The notes: a model not told the origin generated them from the sequence alone. A stretch of 64,000 nucleotides of DNA from Acidobacteriota bacterium (GCA_021791875.1 JAJYVU010000010.1:23656-87655); one strand, 5' to 3'; positions 19,438 to 28,712 are shown, counted from the stretch's first letter. Numbers and translations: made by a program.

Positions 19438-20457
19438 TTACCCCAGCACCACCGGCTCCATCTCCAGCTCCACCCCGAACTTCTCCCGCACCGCCGCCTT
19501 GATCCGCTCCGCAAGCGCCAGTACGTCGTCTGCCGTCGCTTCGCCGCGATTGATCAGCGCCAGCGTGTGCCGGCTGGAGATTCCCGCCCGGCCCATCGTG
19601 TAACCCTTGGGAAATCCCGCATGCTCTACCAGCCACGCTGCCGGCAATTTCACTCGGCCTTCGCCTGCTGGATACGACGGCACCGCCGCCGCCGCATCGC
19701 CTGCGATCCGCGCATAGTGCGCCTGCTCAACCACGGGATTCTTGAAGAAGCTCCCCGCGCTGCGGCAATCTGGTTCGCCTTCCACTATCAGCATGCCCTT
19801 GCCTTGCCGAATCTCTCTTACCGTCTCACTCACTTCCTCCAGCGTCGGCCTCGTTCCGGCGGGGAAGCGTCGCTGCAAATCCGCGTAGCTCAACCTCGGC
19901 TCGCCCGCCGCCCGCAACGCATACGTCACAGCCGTAACGATGTACCGTCCTCGTTTCACCGAGTTAAAAAGGCTACGCCGGTAGGCAAACCCGCACTCTG
20001 CTGCCGCGAGGTCCACAATTTTGTCAGTCTTGGTATCAAATGCGCGAACTCGGACGATCGTCTCCGCCACTTCCTGACCGTAGGCGCCCACATTCTGCAC
20101 TGGCGTCGCGCCAACGGTCCCCGGGATTCCCGCCAGGCACTCGATCCCGGCATATCCGCGCTCAACCGCATGGCTCACAAAGCTATCCCAGGCCTCGCCG
20201 GCCGCGACCGCAAAACGGCCCTCGTCCTGCCGGATACCTCGCAGTCCCATATGAATCACCAGGCCCGCGAATCCTGCATCCCGCACCAGCAGATTGCTCC
20301 CCCCGCCCAGCACAAAAAAGGGAAGTGCGCGTGCCCGCGCGAAACGGACTGCTTCGGCCACCTCCTCATCGGTCCTGGCTTCGGCAAACCAACGCGCCGG
20401 TCCGCCAATGTGGAGGGTCGTATACGGTGCCAGCGTGACAAATTCCTCAAAATGCAT
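19438..20457 (-). CDS. murB: UDP-N-acetylenolpyruvoylglucosamine reductase
   Basis: FAD-dependent second step of UDP-MurNAc synthesis for peptidoglycan. The roughly 339-residue protein has TTLHIGGPARWF, the FAD loop LGGGSNLLVRD, IECLAGIPGTVGATPVQNVG and the catalytic serine loop SAGSFFKNP. It carries the Tyr-loop segment CGFAYRRSLFN of type I (E. coli-like) enzymes. The ATG at 20457 (MHFEEFVTLAPYTT) is preferred to a GTG three codons upstream. It converges with priA, and the WecG-type gene is 46 bp upstream on the same strand. Confidence 0.95.
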   Translation of the reverse strand: MHFEEFVTLAPYTTLHIGGPARWFAEARTDEEVAEAVRFARARALPFFVLGGGSNLLVRDAGFAGLVIHMGLRGIRQDEGRFAVAAGEAWDSFVSHAVERGYAGIECLAGIPGTVGATPVQNVGAYGQEVAETIVRVRAFDTKTDKIVDLAAAECGFAYRRSLFNSVKRGRYIVTAVTYALRAAGEPRLSYADLQRRFPAGTRPTLEEVSETVREIRQGKGMLIVEGEPDCRSAGSFFKNPVVEQAHYARIAGDAAAAVPSYPAGEGRVKLPAAWLVEHAGFPKGYTMGRAGISSRHTLALINRGEATADDVLALAERIKAAVREKFGVELEMEPVVLG

Positions 20458-20503
20458 GCTTGTCACAGCATCTCACGGCGTAACTCTCAAGGCGGCAGGT
20501 GAA

Positions 20504-21274
20504 TTACGCCGCTCTGGCTGTATCTGCTGCAACCTCCGGCATGCGCTCGCGATAACGCAGTATCAGGCCGACCAGTTTGCGCGCCTCCCAATACCGCGGA
20601 ACATACCTTTGTGGGCTCGACAGGCACCGCAGCAACCATCCCAACCCCATTCGGTCCGCCCAAACCGGAATCTTCACCTGGTCCCCGCTGAGAAAGGCAA
20701 TCGCCGCGCCGATACAGTGGATCGCCGGCCGGTAGCCGACCGTATGCTTGATATACCTGCCCAGCCTCTCCTGCGTGCCGCCGCCCACCGTCACGATGAT
20801 GTGCTTTGGCTGCCGCTCCCGCAACAATTCCAGGAGTTTCGGATCTTCGATTTCGCCCTGGTAGATCGGCGCCAGATAGACATGGGACTCAGGCACCAGA
20901 ATCCCCTGGGAACGCAGCCACCGCAGGTTGCGCCTGGCACTTTGAGCGCTCGCCATTATCCAGACCGTATTGCCCGGAAGCCGCACTTCCCAATCGTTCA
21001 GCAGGCGACGCAGATACTCCAGACCGGACGTTCTGCGAATCCGGTCGCGATGCAGCAGGTTCCACAGCATCACCATCAACGCGCTGTCCGTAATGGCAAG
21101 ATCGGCATCCAGCAGCGCCTCGCGGTAACCACTGTGGGTTGGCAAATCCTTCAGTGCAGGCGCTGCAGGCACTACCAGCAGCCCGCCCTTGGTCTTCATC
21201 TGTTTCACACTTTGTGCTGCAGTTCCGGTGAAAAATCGAATGCCGAGGATCTGTCGATAGAGATGATTCTCCAT
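20504..21274 (-). CDS. WecG/TagA/CpsF family glycosyltransferase
   Basis: A 256-residue enzyme of the family that adds ManNAc or ManNAcA onto an undecaprenyl-linked GlcNAc in surface polymer synthesis. Matching parts are the SALMVMLWNLLHRDRIRRTS region, VTVGGGTQERLGRYIKH in place of the usual G-x-PKQE motif, CIGAAIAFLSG, and the C-terminal RMGLGWLLRCLSSPQRYVPR. The ATG at 21274 has AAGGTGG directly upstream. The altered QE motif means the donor sugar cannot be assigned. The 241 bp upstream are AT-richer than the surroundings and should hold its promoter. Confidence 0.82.
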   Translation of the reverse strand: MENHLYRQILGIRFFTGTAAQSVKQMKTKGGLLVVPAAPALKDLPTHSGYREALLDADLAITDSALMVMLWNLLHRDRIRRTSGLEYLRRLLNDWEVRLPGNTVWIMASAQSARRNLRWLRSQGILVPESHVYLAPIYQGEIEDPKLLELLRERQPKHIIVTVGGGTQERLGRYIKHTVGYRPAIHCIGAAIAFLSGDQVKIPVWADRMGLGWLLRCLSSPQRYVPRYWEARKLVGLILRYRERMPEVAADTARAA

Positions 21275-21515
21275 GGCCACCTTATTCAGTTGTTGGGGGG
21301 AAGATGAGCAAGCTATGGGGGGATCCGTGACTTAAGTTTCAACCATAGTAACCTAGTACAGGTCAAAATATGAAACAAAATTCGGAGTTTGGCAATAAAA
21401 TTCACACGATCTTGATTCCGAAGGACTTCTGCCACACGTTCCGAACTGCCCGAAGGCGAGCACTCCGACTCCGAAACTCAGCTGCGGCCCGACAAGACAC
21501 CCTGGAATCAGCACC

Positions 21516-23330
21516 TTACCCCTGTTTTGCTTCCAACTCCGCCCATCGTGAGTAAAGCGCGTCTACGGCCTGCTGTGCCTCTTCCATTTCTGCCAGCGCT
21601 GCCTGCAGGCGTACCGAATCAACCACCACGGCCGGATCCTCCAACGTCTGCCGCCGCTTCTTGAGCACCGACTCCGCCTCGGCAATGCGCTCCTCAATCG
21701 TCGCCCACTCCCGCGCTTCCAGGTACCCGAGCTTCTTCTTTACCGGGGCTGCCGGCGACGAAGCCTGGCTCCGTGTCGTCTCCGTCTTGGCCGCGGTTTC
21801 CGCCTTGCGCGCGGCCTCCTGCTCAGCCATCCACGCTTCCCATTGCGCATAATCGGCAAAACTGGCCGCTCCGCCTTGCCCATCCAACCCAATCACCACG
21901 CTTGATACCCGATCCAGCAAGTACCGGTCGTGCGTCACCAGCAGTACTGCCCCTGGATAATCCGTCAGGCTCTCCTCCAGAATCTCCAGCGTCGGAATAT
22001 CCAGATCGTTCGTCGGCTCGTCCAGAATCAGCAAATCCGCCGGCTGCAGCATCATCCGCGCCATCAGCACCCGCGCCCGTTCACCGCCGCTGAGTCTTTC
22101 CACCGGCTGGTTCAGTTGCTCCCCGGTAAACAGGAATCTCGCCGCCCACGATGCCACGTGCACGACGCTGCCATTCACCACTACCGAATCACTGTCCGGA
22201 GCCAGCGCCCGCCGCAGCGTCTGGTTTCCGTCCAGTTGTCGGGTCTGTTCAAAGTACGTCACCTTCAGAGCATTCGCCCGCTGGATCGTCCCAGCCTCCG
22301 GCTCCAGTTCGCCTGCGATCAGCCGCAGCAGCGTCGTTTTGCCGCTGCCATTCGGTCCCACAATGCCCACGCGCGCCCCGGCCACAACAGGAAAGTTCAG
22401 TCCTGAAAACAGCTTCCGCCCATCCACCGAGTACTGGACGTCTTCCATCTCCACCAATCGCTTCGTCTGCCGGTCGGTCGCCGTAAAATCGATTCCCGCC
22501 GTCGCGGTCTTCATCCGGCTGCTCACATCCGCCAGCTCGTCCATCAGTTCGTAAGCCTTGTCGATCCGCGCCTTGGCCTTCGTCGCACGAGCCTTGGGAC
22601 CGCGCCTCAGCCATTCCTGCTCCACGCGCACACGATTCTCCAGCGATTCCTGCCGTTTTGCCTCGCTCGCCAGAAATGCCTGCTTCGCATCCAGAAAATC
22701 CGAATATGTTCCCTTGGCCCGCAGCAACCCCGACGGATATGCCCGGCTCAGCTCCGCAATCTCACGCGCAAAATTCTCCAGGAAATACCGGTCGTGGCTG
22801 ATCGCCACCGTCGCAAACTGCGCCTGCCGGATCAAATCCTCCAGCCACGCAATCCCCGCCAGGTCCAGATGATTTGTCGGCTCATCCAACAGCAATAGAT
22901 CCGGCGCCTGCACCAGCCCCTTCGCAATCGCCAGTCGTTTCTTCCATCCGCCGGAGAGCGATGCCGCCTCCGCTCCAAAATCCGTAAACCCAGCCTTGCC
23001 CAGCGTCGCGCGCAGCCGCGTCTCCCACTCATCGTGAGGTGCCTTCGCGCGCCTCAGCGCCGCCTCCACCACGCCCCTCACCGTCACGCCCGGCTCAAAC
23101 TGCGACTCCTGCTCGATGTAAACCAGCCGCGCGCCGCCGCGCAGAGTCACTTCGCCCGCGTCCGGCTCCTCTTCGCCAGCAAAAATGCGCAGCAGCGTCG
23201 ACTTCCCGCTGCCGTTTGGCCCGATCACGCCAATGCGGTCGCCGTCGTTCACGGTAAAGGAAATCTCACGGAACAACGGCGTCGCGCCAAAGGCCTTGCT
23301 CACAGATTGTGCGTTTAACAGAAGTGGCAA
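21516..23330 (-). CDS. ABC-F family ATPase, Uup-like
   Basis: A soluble protein of about 604 residues with two ATPase domains and no membrane helices, the ABC-F class that acts on ribosomes. The first domain has Walker A GPNGSGKSTLL, LSGGWKKRL and LLLLDEPTNHLDL. A linker rich in Arg/Lys (RRGPKARATKAKARIDKAYE) follows. The second domain has GPNGSGKTTLL, LSGGERARVL and LLILDEPTNDLDI. The C-terminal 75 residues form a coiled coil as in Uup. There is no ATG; TTG at 23330 with AAGGA upstream is chosen over a TTG at 23363. It lies downstream of a second ABC-F gene. Confidence 0.9.
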   Translation of the reverse strand: MPLLLNAQSVSKAFGATPLFREISFTVNDGDRIGVIGPNGSGKSTLLRIFAGEEEPDAGEVTLRGGARLVYIEQESQFEPGVTVRGVVEAALRRAKAPHDEWETRLRATLGKAGFTDFGAEAASLSGGWKKRLAIAKGLVQAPDLLLLDEPTNHLDLAGIAWLEDLIRQAQFATVAISHDRYFLENFAREIAELSRAYPSGLLRAKGTYSDFLDAKQAFLASEAKRQESLENRVRVEQEWLRRGPKARATKAKARIDKAYELMDELADVSSRMKTATAGIDFTATDRQTKRLVEMEDVQYSVDGRKLFSGLNFPVVAGARVGIVGPNGSGKTTLLRLIAGELEPEAGTIQRANALKVTYFEQTRQLDGNQTLRRALAPDSDSVVVNGSVVHVASWAARFLFTGEQLNQPVERLSGGERARVLMARMMLQPADLLILDEPTNDLDIPTLEILEESLTDYPGAVLLVTHDRYLLDRVSSVVIGLDGQGGAASFADYAQWEAWMAEQEAARKAETAAKTETTRSQASSPAAPVKKKLGYLEAREWATIEERIAEAESVLKKRRQTLEDPAVVVDSVRLQAALAEMEEAQQAVDALYSRWAELEAKQG

Positions 23331-23390
23331 ATCGCTTCGTCCTTGCTGCAGGCCTTGCGCCAAGGGCGCTGTCGCTGGTGCGACCGATAC

Positions 23391-24998
23391 TTACCGTACA
23401 GCGGCTACGGCGCTTTCGTACTCGGTCAATGGGCCCTTGAAGTCTTCAATTTCGCCGTCCTTGAAGTGCCAGATGCGCGTCCCCACCTCATCAATCAGGT
23501 CGTAGTCGTGCGTCACCAGCAGCACCGTGCCTTCGTAGCGCTGCAGCGCCTGGTTCAGCGCCACAATCGACTCCAGGTCCAGGTGATTCGTCGGCTCGTC
23601 CAGAATCAGAATGTTCGGCTTCTGCAAGATCATTTTGCAGAAGAGCAGCCGCGCCGTCTCGCCGCCGGAAAGCGCTTCCGTCGGCTTCATGCCCTCTTCG
23701 CCGCGAAAGAGCATCTGCCCCAGAATCCCGCGAATATCCTCCGTCGTCGCTTCCGGATCAAACTGGTGCAGCCACTCCGCCACCGTCATCCCGGGCGCAA
23801 TCAGCCCCGTGGCGTCCTGCGGGAAATACCCAATCTGCGCCGCATGCCCCCACTTGATCTCACCCGCATCCAGCGTGAAATCCTTGTCCTTCAACTCCGG
23901 ATCGACCGACAGCAGGCACTTCAGCAGCGTGGTCTTGCCCTGTGCGTTCCGCCCCAGCAGGCAAACCTTCTCGCCGCGCATCACCATGCCGCTGAAGTCC
24001 TTGATCACTTCCAGATCGCCATAGCTCTTGCGGATCCCGGCAAATTCAATCGTCTGCTTGCCCGAGGGACGGTTCTGATCGAACCGGATATACGGCCGCT
24101 GAATATTCGACTTCGCGAGGTCATTCGTCTGCAGCCGCTCTACTTCCTTCCGGCGGCTCGTCACCTGGCTCGAACGCGTACCGGCGGCAAACCGCGCAAT
24201 AAACTCGTTCAGCTGCGCAATCTTCTTCTCGCGCTGCGCGTTCTCAGCTTCCAGCCGCGACCGCACCTGGGTCTTCGCCATCACCATCTCGTCGTACCCG
24301 CCCGTGTAAGTGATGATGGTCTGGTAGTCGATGTCCGCCGTATGCGTCGTCACGCTGTTCAAAAAGTGCCGGTCGTGCGAAATCGTAATCAGCGTGCCCT
24401 CATACTTCAGCAGAAAATCCTGCAGCCACTGGATCGAATCCAGATCGAGGTGGTTCGTCGGCTCGTCCAGCAGCAGCGCCTGCGGTTTGCCAAACAGCGC
24501 CTGCGCCAGCAGCACGCGCACCTTCTGCCCGCCCTGCAGCTCGCCCATCTTGCGCTCGTGCAGCTCATCGGGAATATCCAGCCCCTGCAGCAGAATCGCC
24601 GCATCGCTCTCCGCCGTGTAGCCGTCTTCCTCGCCCACAATGCCTTCCAGCTCTCCCAGCCGCATGCCGTCCTCATCGGTCAGCTCGGCCTTCGAGTAGA
24701 TGGCGTCACGCTCTTCCATCGCCGCCCACAGCGGGGCATTGCCCATAATCACCGTGTCAATCACGCGGTAGGCGTCAAACGCGAACTGGTCCTGCCGCAG
24801 CACGCCCATCTTCTTCGGGCGCACCACGTTGCCTTTCTGCGGCTCCAGCTCGCCGGTCAGAATCTTCATAAAGGTCGACTTGCCGGCCCCATTAGGCCCC
24901 GTCAAACCATAGCGGCGGCCCACCGTAAAGGTCACGGCCACGTCTTCAAACAAAACTTTAGCGCCGTAGCGCATGCTTACGTTGTTTACTGAAATCAT
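23391..24998 (-). CDS. ABC-F family ATPase, YbiT-like
   Basis: A 535-residue ABC-F protein with two ATPase domains: GPNGAGKSTFM, LQGGQKVRVLLAQAL, LLLDEPTNHLDL, then LGRNAQGKTTLLK, LSGGETARLLFCKM and LILDEPTNHLDLE. The first signature begins LQGGQ rather than LSGGQ, as in several YbiT-type proteins. The P-site tRNA interaction linker lies around residues 240-310. The length and the lack of a C-terminal coiled coil fit YbiT rather than Uup or EttA. Members modulate translation or antibiotic tolerance. The ATG at 24998 has only a weak ribosome-binding site. Confidence 0.9.
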   Translation of the reverse strand: MISVNNVSMRYGAKVLFEDVAVTFTVGRRYGLTGPNGAGKSTFMKILTGELEPQKGNVVRPKKMGVLRQDQFAFDAYRVIDTVIMGNAPLWAAMEERDAIYSKAELTDEDGMRLGELEGIVGEEDGYTAESDAAILLQGLDIPDELHERKMGELQGGQKVRVLLAQALFGKPQALLLDEPTNHLDLDSIQWLQDFLLKYEGTLITISHDRHFLNSVTTHTADIDYQTIITYTGGYDEMVMAKTQVRSRLEAENAQREKKIAQLNEFIARFAAGTRSSQVTSRRKEVERLQTNDLAKSNIQRPYIRFDQNRPSGKQTIEFAGIRKSYGDLEVIKDFSGMVMRGEKVCLLGRNAQGKTTLLKCLLSVDPELKDKDFTLDAGEIKWGHAAQIGYFPQDATGLIAPGMTVAEWLHQFDPEATTEDIRGILGQMLFRGEEGMKPTEALSGGETARLLFCKMILQKPNILILDEPTNHLDLESIVALNQALQRYEGTVLLVTHDYDLIDEVGTRIWHFKDGEIEDFKGPLTEYESAVAAVR

Positions 24999-25103
24999 AA
25001 GAATCTATATCAAGTGTAAAGGGAACGGTTCACTTCACAGGCGTCGGCCCGCCTGTTTTCGCCGCACCTTTATCTTACCTGCTCGTTGGATTGTCTCTGG
25101 TGC

Positions 25104-27014
25104 CTACCGCAAAAAGTGCAGGATGATCTGGTTCGTTGCCAGCGCGCCCAGGTAAGCCAGCACGCTCATGTAGGCAAACTGCAGCGCCGGCCAGCGCCAG
25201 CTGTTCGTCTCGCGCTTCACAATCGCCAGCGTCGAGGTGCACTGCATCGCAAAGGCAAAGAACACCAGCAGCGCCATCGCGCCGCCCAGCGTCATGCCAT
25301 GTCGCAGCGCCGCCTGCAAATGCAGTGCCTGCGTCGCCGGATCCGCCCCATACAGCGTCCCCAGCGTGCCCACAATCACCTCACGCGCCACAATCGAGCT
25401 GATCAGACCAATCCCAATCTTCCAGTTAAAGCCCAACGGAGCAATCGCCGGCTCGATCAGGTGCCCCAGCCTGCCGATCAGGCTGTCGGCCAGCGTCGTG
25501 TGGAAGGGCACATTCGCCAGCACCCACAACACCACCGTCACGCTCAGAATGATCGTGCCGGCTTTCTGGGTAAACATCTTGCCGCGGTCATACAGCCGCA
25601 TCGCCAGTGACCGCAGCGTCGGCATCCGGTATTGCGGCAGTTCCAGGATGAACGGCGTCGACGAGGCTTTCAGAATCGACGACTTCAGCAGCCGCGCCGT
25701 CACCACCGCCGCCAGAAATCCCAGCACGTACAGCCCCAGCAGTGCCGTCGCCTGCAATCCCAGCAGATCGCCCAGCACCGGCCGATTCGGAACAAACGCC
25801 GCGATAATCAGCATGTAAATCGGCAGCCGCGCCGAGCACGTCATGAACGGCGCTACCAGGATCGTCGCATACCGGTCGCGCTTGTTCTCGATCGTCCTTG
25901 TCGCCATGATCGCCGGAACAGCGCACGCATAGGCCGAGAGCAGCGGAATAAACGCCTTCCCGTTCAGCCCGATCGTCCGCATAAAGCGATCCGCAATCAG
26001 CGCCGCACGGGCCAGGTAGCCCGAGTCCTCAAGCACCCCGATAAACAAAAACAACAGTAGAATCTGCGGCAAGAACACCAGCACCGACGCTACGCCGCGC
26101 CACACGCCGTTAACCAGGAACGACTGCAGCCAGCCATGCCCCAGGAACCGCCCGACAAGATCGCCTAGCGCATAGAGCACATTCCCAAAAGCATCGCTCA
26201 GCGGATTTCCAATCGTAAACACCGCCTGGAAAACCGCGAAAACCACCATCAAAAACGTCAGCGGACCCCACACCGGGTGCAGCAGTACGCTATCGATCCG
26301 CTGCGTCCATTCCGATGAAAGGGGCGCCTTGTATCTCGTCCGGGAGCTGATGCCCGTAGCCCACTGCCGGTACGAGCGCGCGTTCCCCATCACCGGCAGC
26401 TCCAGCCGCTGCGGCTGCGTTGCTCCCTGCAGAGCCTCTGCCTCACCGCTCTTGCGCTGCAAAAACTGCGCAATCGCGTCCATGCCCACGCCCCGCGCCG
26501 CGCTGATCTTCGCCACCGGCGTGCCCAGCTCCTGCGCCAGTGCCAGCGGATCCACTTCGCCGCCGCGGCTCTCCATCAGGTCGCTCATGTTCAGCAGCAC
26601 AAGCGTTGGCAGTCCCAGCGCCAGCACCGGAGCGGCCAGCATCAGCTGCCGCCGCAGGTGCAGGGAATCGAGCACCAGCAGCACCGCGTCCGGCTTCGGA
26701 GTGCCCGGCATCTCGCCCTTCAGGACGTCCACCGTCACGCGCGCGTCTTCTGAGTACGAGTCAAAACTGTAAATCCCCGGCAGATCCACCAGCAGCAGGT
26801 CCGCGCGGCCAATCCCCTTCATTCGTCCGGTATGCTGCTCCACCGTCACGCCCGGATAATTCGCTACCTTCTGCCGCAGGCCAGTGAGCCGATTAAACAG
26901 CGTCGACTTGCCGGAATTCGGCGGGCCGACGAGCGCAACCGTCTGCAGTTTGCCCGCAATCCGGGGCTGTTCTGTCGTGATCTCGATGGTTTCTGTACCG
27001 CAGCAACTGCTCAT
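25104..27014 (-). CDS. feoB: Ferrous iron transporter FeoB
   Basis: Inner-membrane Fe(II) importer with a cytosolic G-protein domain. The 636-residue protein has G1 GPPNSGKST (residues 30-38), G3 DLPGIYSF, G4 NMSDL, and then the two Gate-type membrane halves with the conserved cysteine in YACAVPAIMATRTI and CSARLPIYML. The total is shorter than E. coli FeoB (773 aa), as in many non-enteric bacteria. Its ATG overlaps the feoA stop by 4 bp, so the two are coupled. No feoC is present. Confidence 0.96.
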   Translation of the reverse strand: MSSCCGTETIEITTEQPRIAGKLQTVALVGPPNSGKSTLFNRLTGLRQKVANYPGVTVEQHTGRMKGIGRADLLLVDLPGIYSFDSYSEDARVTVDVLKGEMPGTPKPDAVLLVLDSLHLRRQLMLAAPVLALGLPTLVLLNMSDLMESRGGEVDPLALAQELGTPVAKISAARGVGMDAIAQFLQRKSGEAEALQGATQPQRLELPVMGNARSYRQWATGISSRTRYKAPLSSEWTQRIDSVLLHPVWGPLTFLMVVFAVFQAVFTIGNPLSDAFGNVLYALGDLVGRFLGHGWLQSFLVNGVWRGVASVLVFLPQILLLFLFIGVLEDSGYLARAALIADRFMRTIGLNGKAFIPLLSAYACAVPAIMATRTIENKRDRYATILVAPFMTCSARLPIYMLIIAAFVPNRPVLGDLLGLQATALLGLYVLGFLAAVVTARLLKSSILKASSTPFILELPQYRMPTLRSLAMRLYDRGKMFTQKAGTIILSVTVVLWVLANVPFHTTLADSLIGRLGHLIEPAIAPLGFNWKIGIGLISSIVAREVIVGTLGTLYGADPATQALHLQAALRHGMTLGGAMALLVFFAFAMQCTSTLAIVKRETNSWRWPALQFAYMSVLAYLGALATNQIILHFLR

Positions 27015-27301
27015 AGATCCTCGGTGGCTCGCACCACGATCGAACTTGCGGTCTCCCGCCTCAGGGCAATCTCAAATCCGTCTATGGAATACACCGTTGG
27101 GTCCCCGGCAGGGGCCCTCCGCACCACCACCACCCGTGCTTCTGGTACAAAGCCCATATGCATCAGGTGGTGCTGCACGGCATCCGGCAAATCCAGTGAT
27201 TCCACCACGCCGGCCGTTCCCACTGGTAATTCGCTCAATGCCCGCACCGTTCCCATCGCCCAAGGCTCATGATAACTCAAATAGGACCAAATCGCTCGCA
27301 T
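27011..27301 (-). CDS. feoA: FeoA family protein
   Basis: A 96-residue SH3-like partner of FeoB, thought to bind its cytosolic part. The FeoA fold is seen in LSELPVGTAGVVESLDL, HHLMHMGFVPEARVVVVRR and YSIDGFEIALRRETAS. The ATG at 27301 follows AGGAGAAA. It is the first gene of the feoAB unit. A perfect 7-bp half of a Fur box (TGATAAT) lies 70 bp upstream at 27371, but its other half is poor. Confidence 0.92.
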   Translation of the reverse strand: MRAIWSYLSYHEPWAMGTVRALSELPVGTAGVVESLDLPDAVQHHLMHMGFVPEARVVVVRRAPAGDPTVYSIDGFEIALRRETASSIVVRATEDL

Positions 27302-27463
27302 ATAGAGTTTTTCTCCTGGTGGCCCGTATTCCGTGGCAAAAACCGGCTGACTCTTCCACTCAAGAACGGCTGATAATCAAAAACCTGCACGGCCCGCTGG
27401 GATCGAAAAAACTACCATTTCCCAACGGCGAAGTATAACCAGTGTTACAAGAAAGGAAATGTG

Positions 27464-27766
27464 ATGAGCGACACATGGACCGCACAAAAATTAGCCGCTT
27501 CCGTAGCCCAGCCCAACCCTCCGGCCGGCCTTCCCCCACTCCTCGAAGCCCTCTGGTGGGAGGCAAAAGGCGATTGGACCCGTGCCCATGAAATCGCCCA
27601 GCAGATCCACACCCGCGACGCCGCCTGGGTCCACGCCTACCTGCATCGCCGGGAAGGGGACCAGGCGAACGCCGGTTACTGGTACCGCAACGCTGACCAC
27701 CCCGTCTGCAACTTGCCGCTGGACGACGAGTGGCGCGAAATTGTCACCGCATTGCTCGCTGCCTGA
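27464..27766 (+). CDS. Conserved small protein of unknown function
   Basis: A 100-residue soluble protein without a known domain name to me. It has a well-defined pattern: EALWWEAKGDWTRAHEIAQQ, DAAWVHAYLHRREGDQANA and GYWYRNADHP. The Trp/Tyr-rich helices recall a pair of TPR-like helices. I believe similar short proteins occur in acidobacteria and Bacteroidetes, but no function can be given. The ATG at 27464 has AAAGGAAA upstream and is preferred to a GTG one codon before. It is divergent from feoA with 162 bp between them. Confidence 0.7.
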   Translation: MSDTWTAQKLAASVAQPNPPAGLPPLLEALWWEAKGDWTRAHEIAQQIHTRDAAWVHAYLHRREGDQANAGYWYRNADHPVCNLPLDDEWREIVTALLAA

Positions 27767-27957
27767 GTAGCAGCCCGATTACGGCGTTCTCGCAGCTGAA
27801 TCAGCCCTCGATACACGTCAGAAATTACCGCCTGCCGCAGGCATCTCCTCACACCCATCCGTCGCATCGCATAGTGGTGGGCCCTGTCTGCTGGCCGCCC
27901 GGCTCCGGCCGCTCTCTGGGCACTGCAGTGAAGTCCTCTTCTCAGGAGGTACCTGCA

Positions 27958-28593
27958 ATGACGCAACAACGCATCCTGCCCTTCTTCCTGCTTCTTGTTC
28001 TGCTCGTCTTTGGAATCTCGCCAGTGAATGCACAGAACGATATCGCTGTCAGTGCCCTGGGCTCGTTCTCTTCTTCCACCACAGGTTTCTATACGCAGCA
28101 GGATCCCTTCGATCAGGCCGGAGTTCTTGTCGAATTCCGGCACATTTGGAACCCGTTATACGGTTATGAACTCGCGTACTCCGCCAATCGTGCCAATCAG
28201 GCATACATCAACGTAGGTCCGCACCCAACGCTTCCATGCACGCCTTTCGGCTGCCCCTACCCAACCCGGCAGAATGTCCGGGCCTACGATCACGAGGTCT
28301 CGGCCGACTGGGTGGTGTCCGTCCCGTTCGCAAGCCTGCGGCCCTTCGCCTTGGCTGGAGGCGGGGTTCAAATGTTCGAGCCCATGGGCGGCCAAATGGG
28401 TACTCAAAGCGACAACCAGGCCGTCTTCGTTTATGGTGCCGGCCTTGATTGGACACTTCTCCCCCAATTCGGCCTGCGATTCCAGTACCGCGGAAACCTC
28501 TACAAGGCTCCCAGCCTGGCAGTTGCATTTCCAGCCACGGACAAATTCACTCACAGCGCTGAGCCCGTGATCGGCTTCTTCATCCGTTTTTGA
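27958..28593 (+). CDS. Secreted beta-barrel-like protein, paralogue 1 of 3
   Basis: A 211-residue exported protein. Residues 1-25 form a signal peptide ending ...SPVNAQ. The mature part starts NDIAVSALGSFSSS and shows alternating hydrophobic strands. The family core includes VLVEFRHIWNPLYGYELAYS, FGLRFQYRGNLYKAP and a C-terminal phenylalanine (VIGFFIRF), the usual signal for outer-membrane barrel insertion. It is the most divergent of three tandem copies. The ATG at 27958 follows a strong CAGGAGGT site. The role is unknown; an eight-stranded OmpA/OmpW-like barrel is plausible. Confidence 0.78.
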   Translation: MTQQRILPFFLLLVLLVFGISPVNAQNDIAVSALGSFSSSTTGFYTQQDPFDQAGVLVEFRHIWNPLYGYELAYSANRANQAYINVGPHPTLPCTPFGCPYPTRQNVRAYDHEVSADWVVSVPFASLRPFALAGGGVQMFEPMGGQMGTQSDNQAVFVYGAGLDWTLLPQFGLRFQYRGNLYKAPSLAVAFPATDKFTHSAEPVIGFFIRF

Positions 28594-28610
28594 TTTCATA
28601 GGGCGACGCT

Positions 28611-28627
28611 CTGGCACAGCTCATGCT
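28611..28627 (+). promoter_or_regulatory. Candidate sigma-54 (-24/-12) promoter
   Basis: CTGGCACAGCTCATGCT matches the -24/-12 consensus YTGGCACG-rNNN-TTGCW except at two less critical positions, with GG and GC separated by exactly 10 bp. It lies 86 bp upstream of the start of paralogue 2 and just after the stop of paralogue 1. No equivalent site was found before the other two paralogues. Confidence 0.4.
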
Positions 28628-28712
28628 TGCCGGAACCCTCCCGCATCCATTCCCGGCTCCGTGCTCCCAACGCATGGGGTCACAACAGATGCACCAAAGG
28701 AGATCTCACACC

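Noticed and set aside
19402..20502. Plus-strand open frame of 366 codons
   Set aside because: Antisense to murB, which has all its conserved motifs. The composition of the product is unlike a real protein.
21370..21555. Plus-strand open frame of 61 codons
   Set aside because: It has no convincing ribosome-binding site, overlaps the end of the Uup-like gene, and its product shows no pattern.
23343..24992. Long plus-strand open frame of 549 codons
   Set aside because: It lies antisense over the intact YbiT-like ABC-F gene, whose motifs are perfect on the minus strand. The plus-strand product is Arg/His/Gln-rich and has no domain, typical of a GC-skew shadow.
25037..25057. ACAGGCG/CGCCTGT hairpin followed by TTTT on the plus strand
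   Set aside because: Shaped like a terminator on the plus strand, but the neighbouring genes (YbiT-like and feoB) are both on the minus strand, so no transcript is known to reach it.
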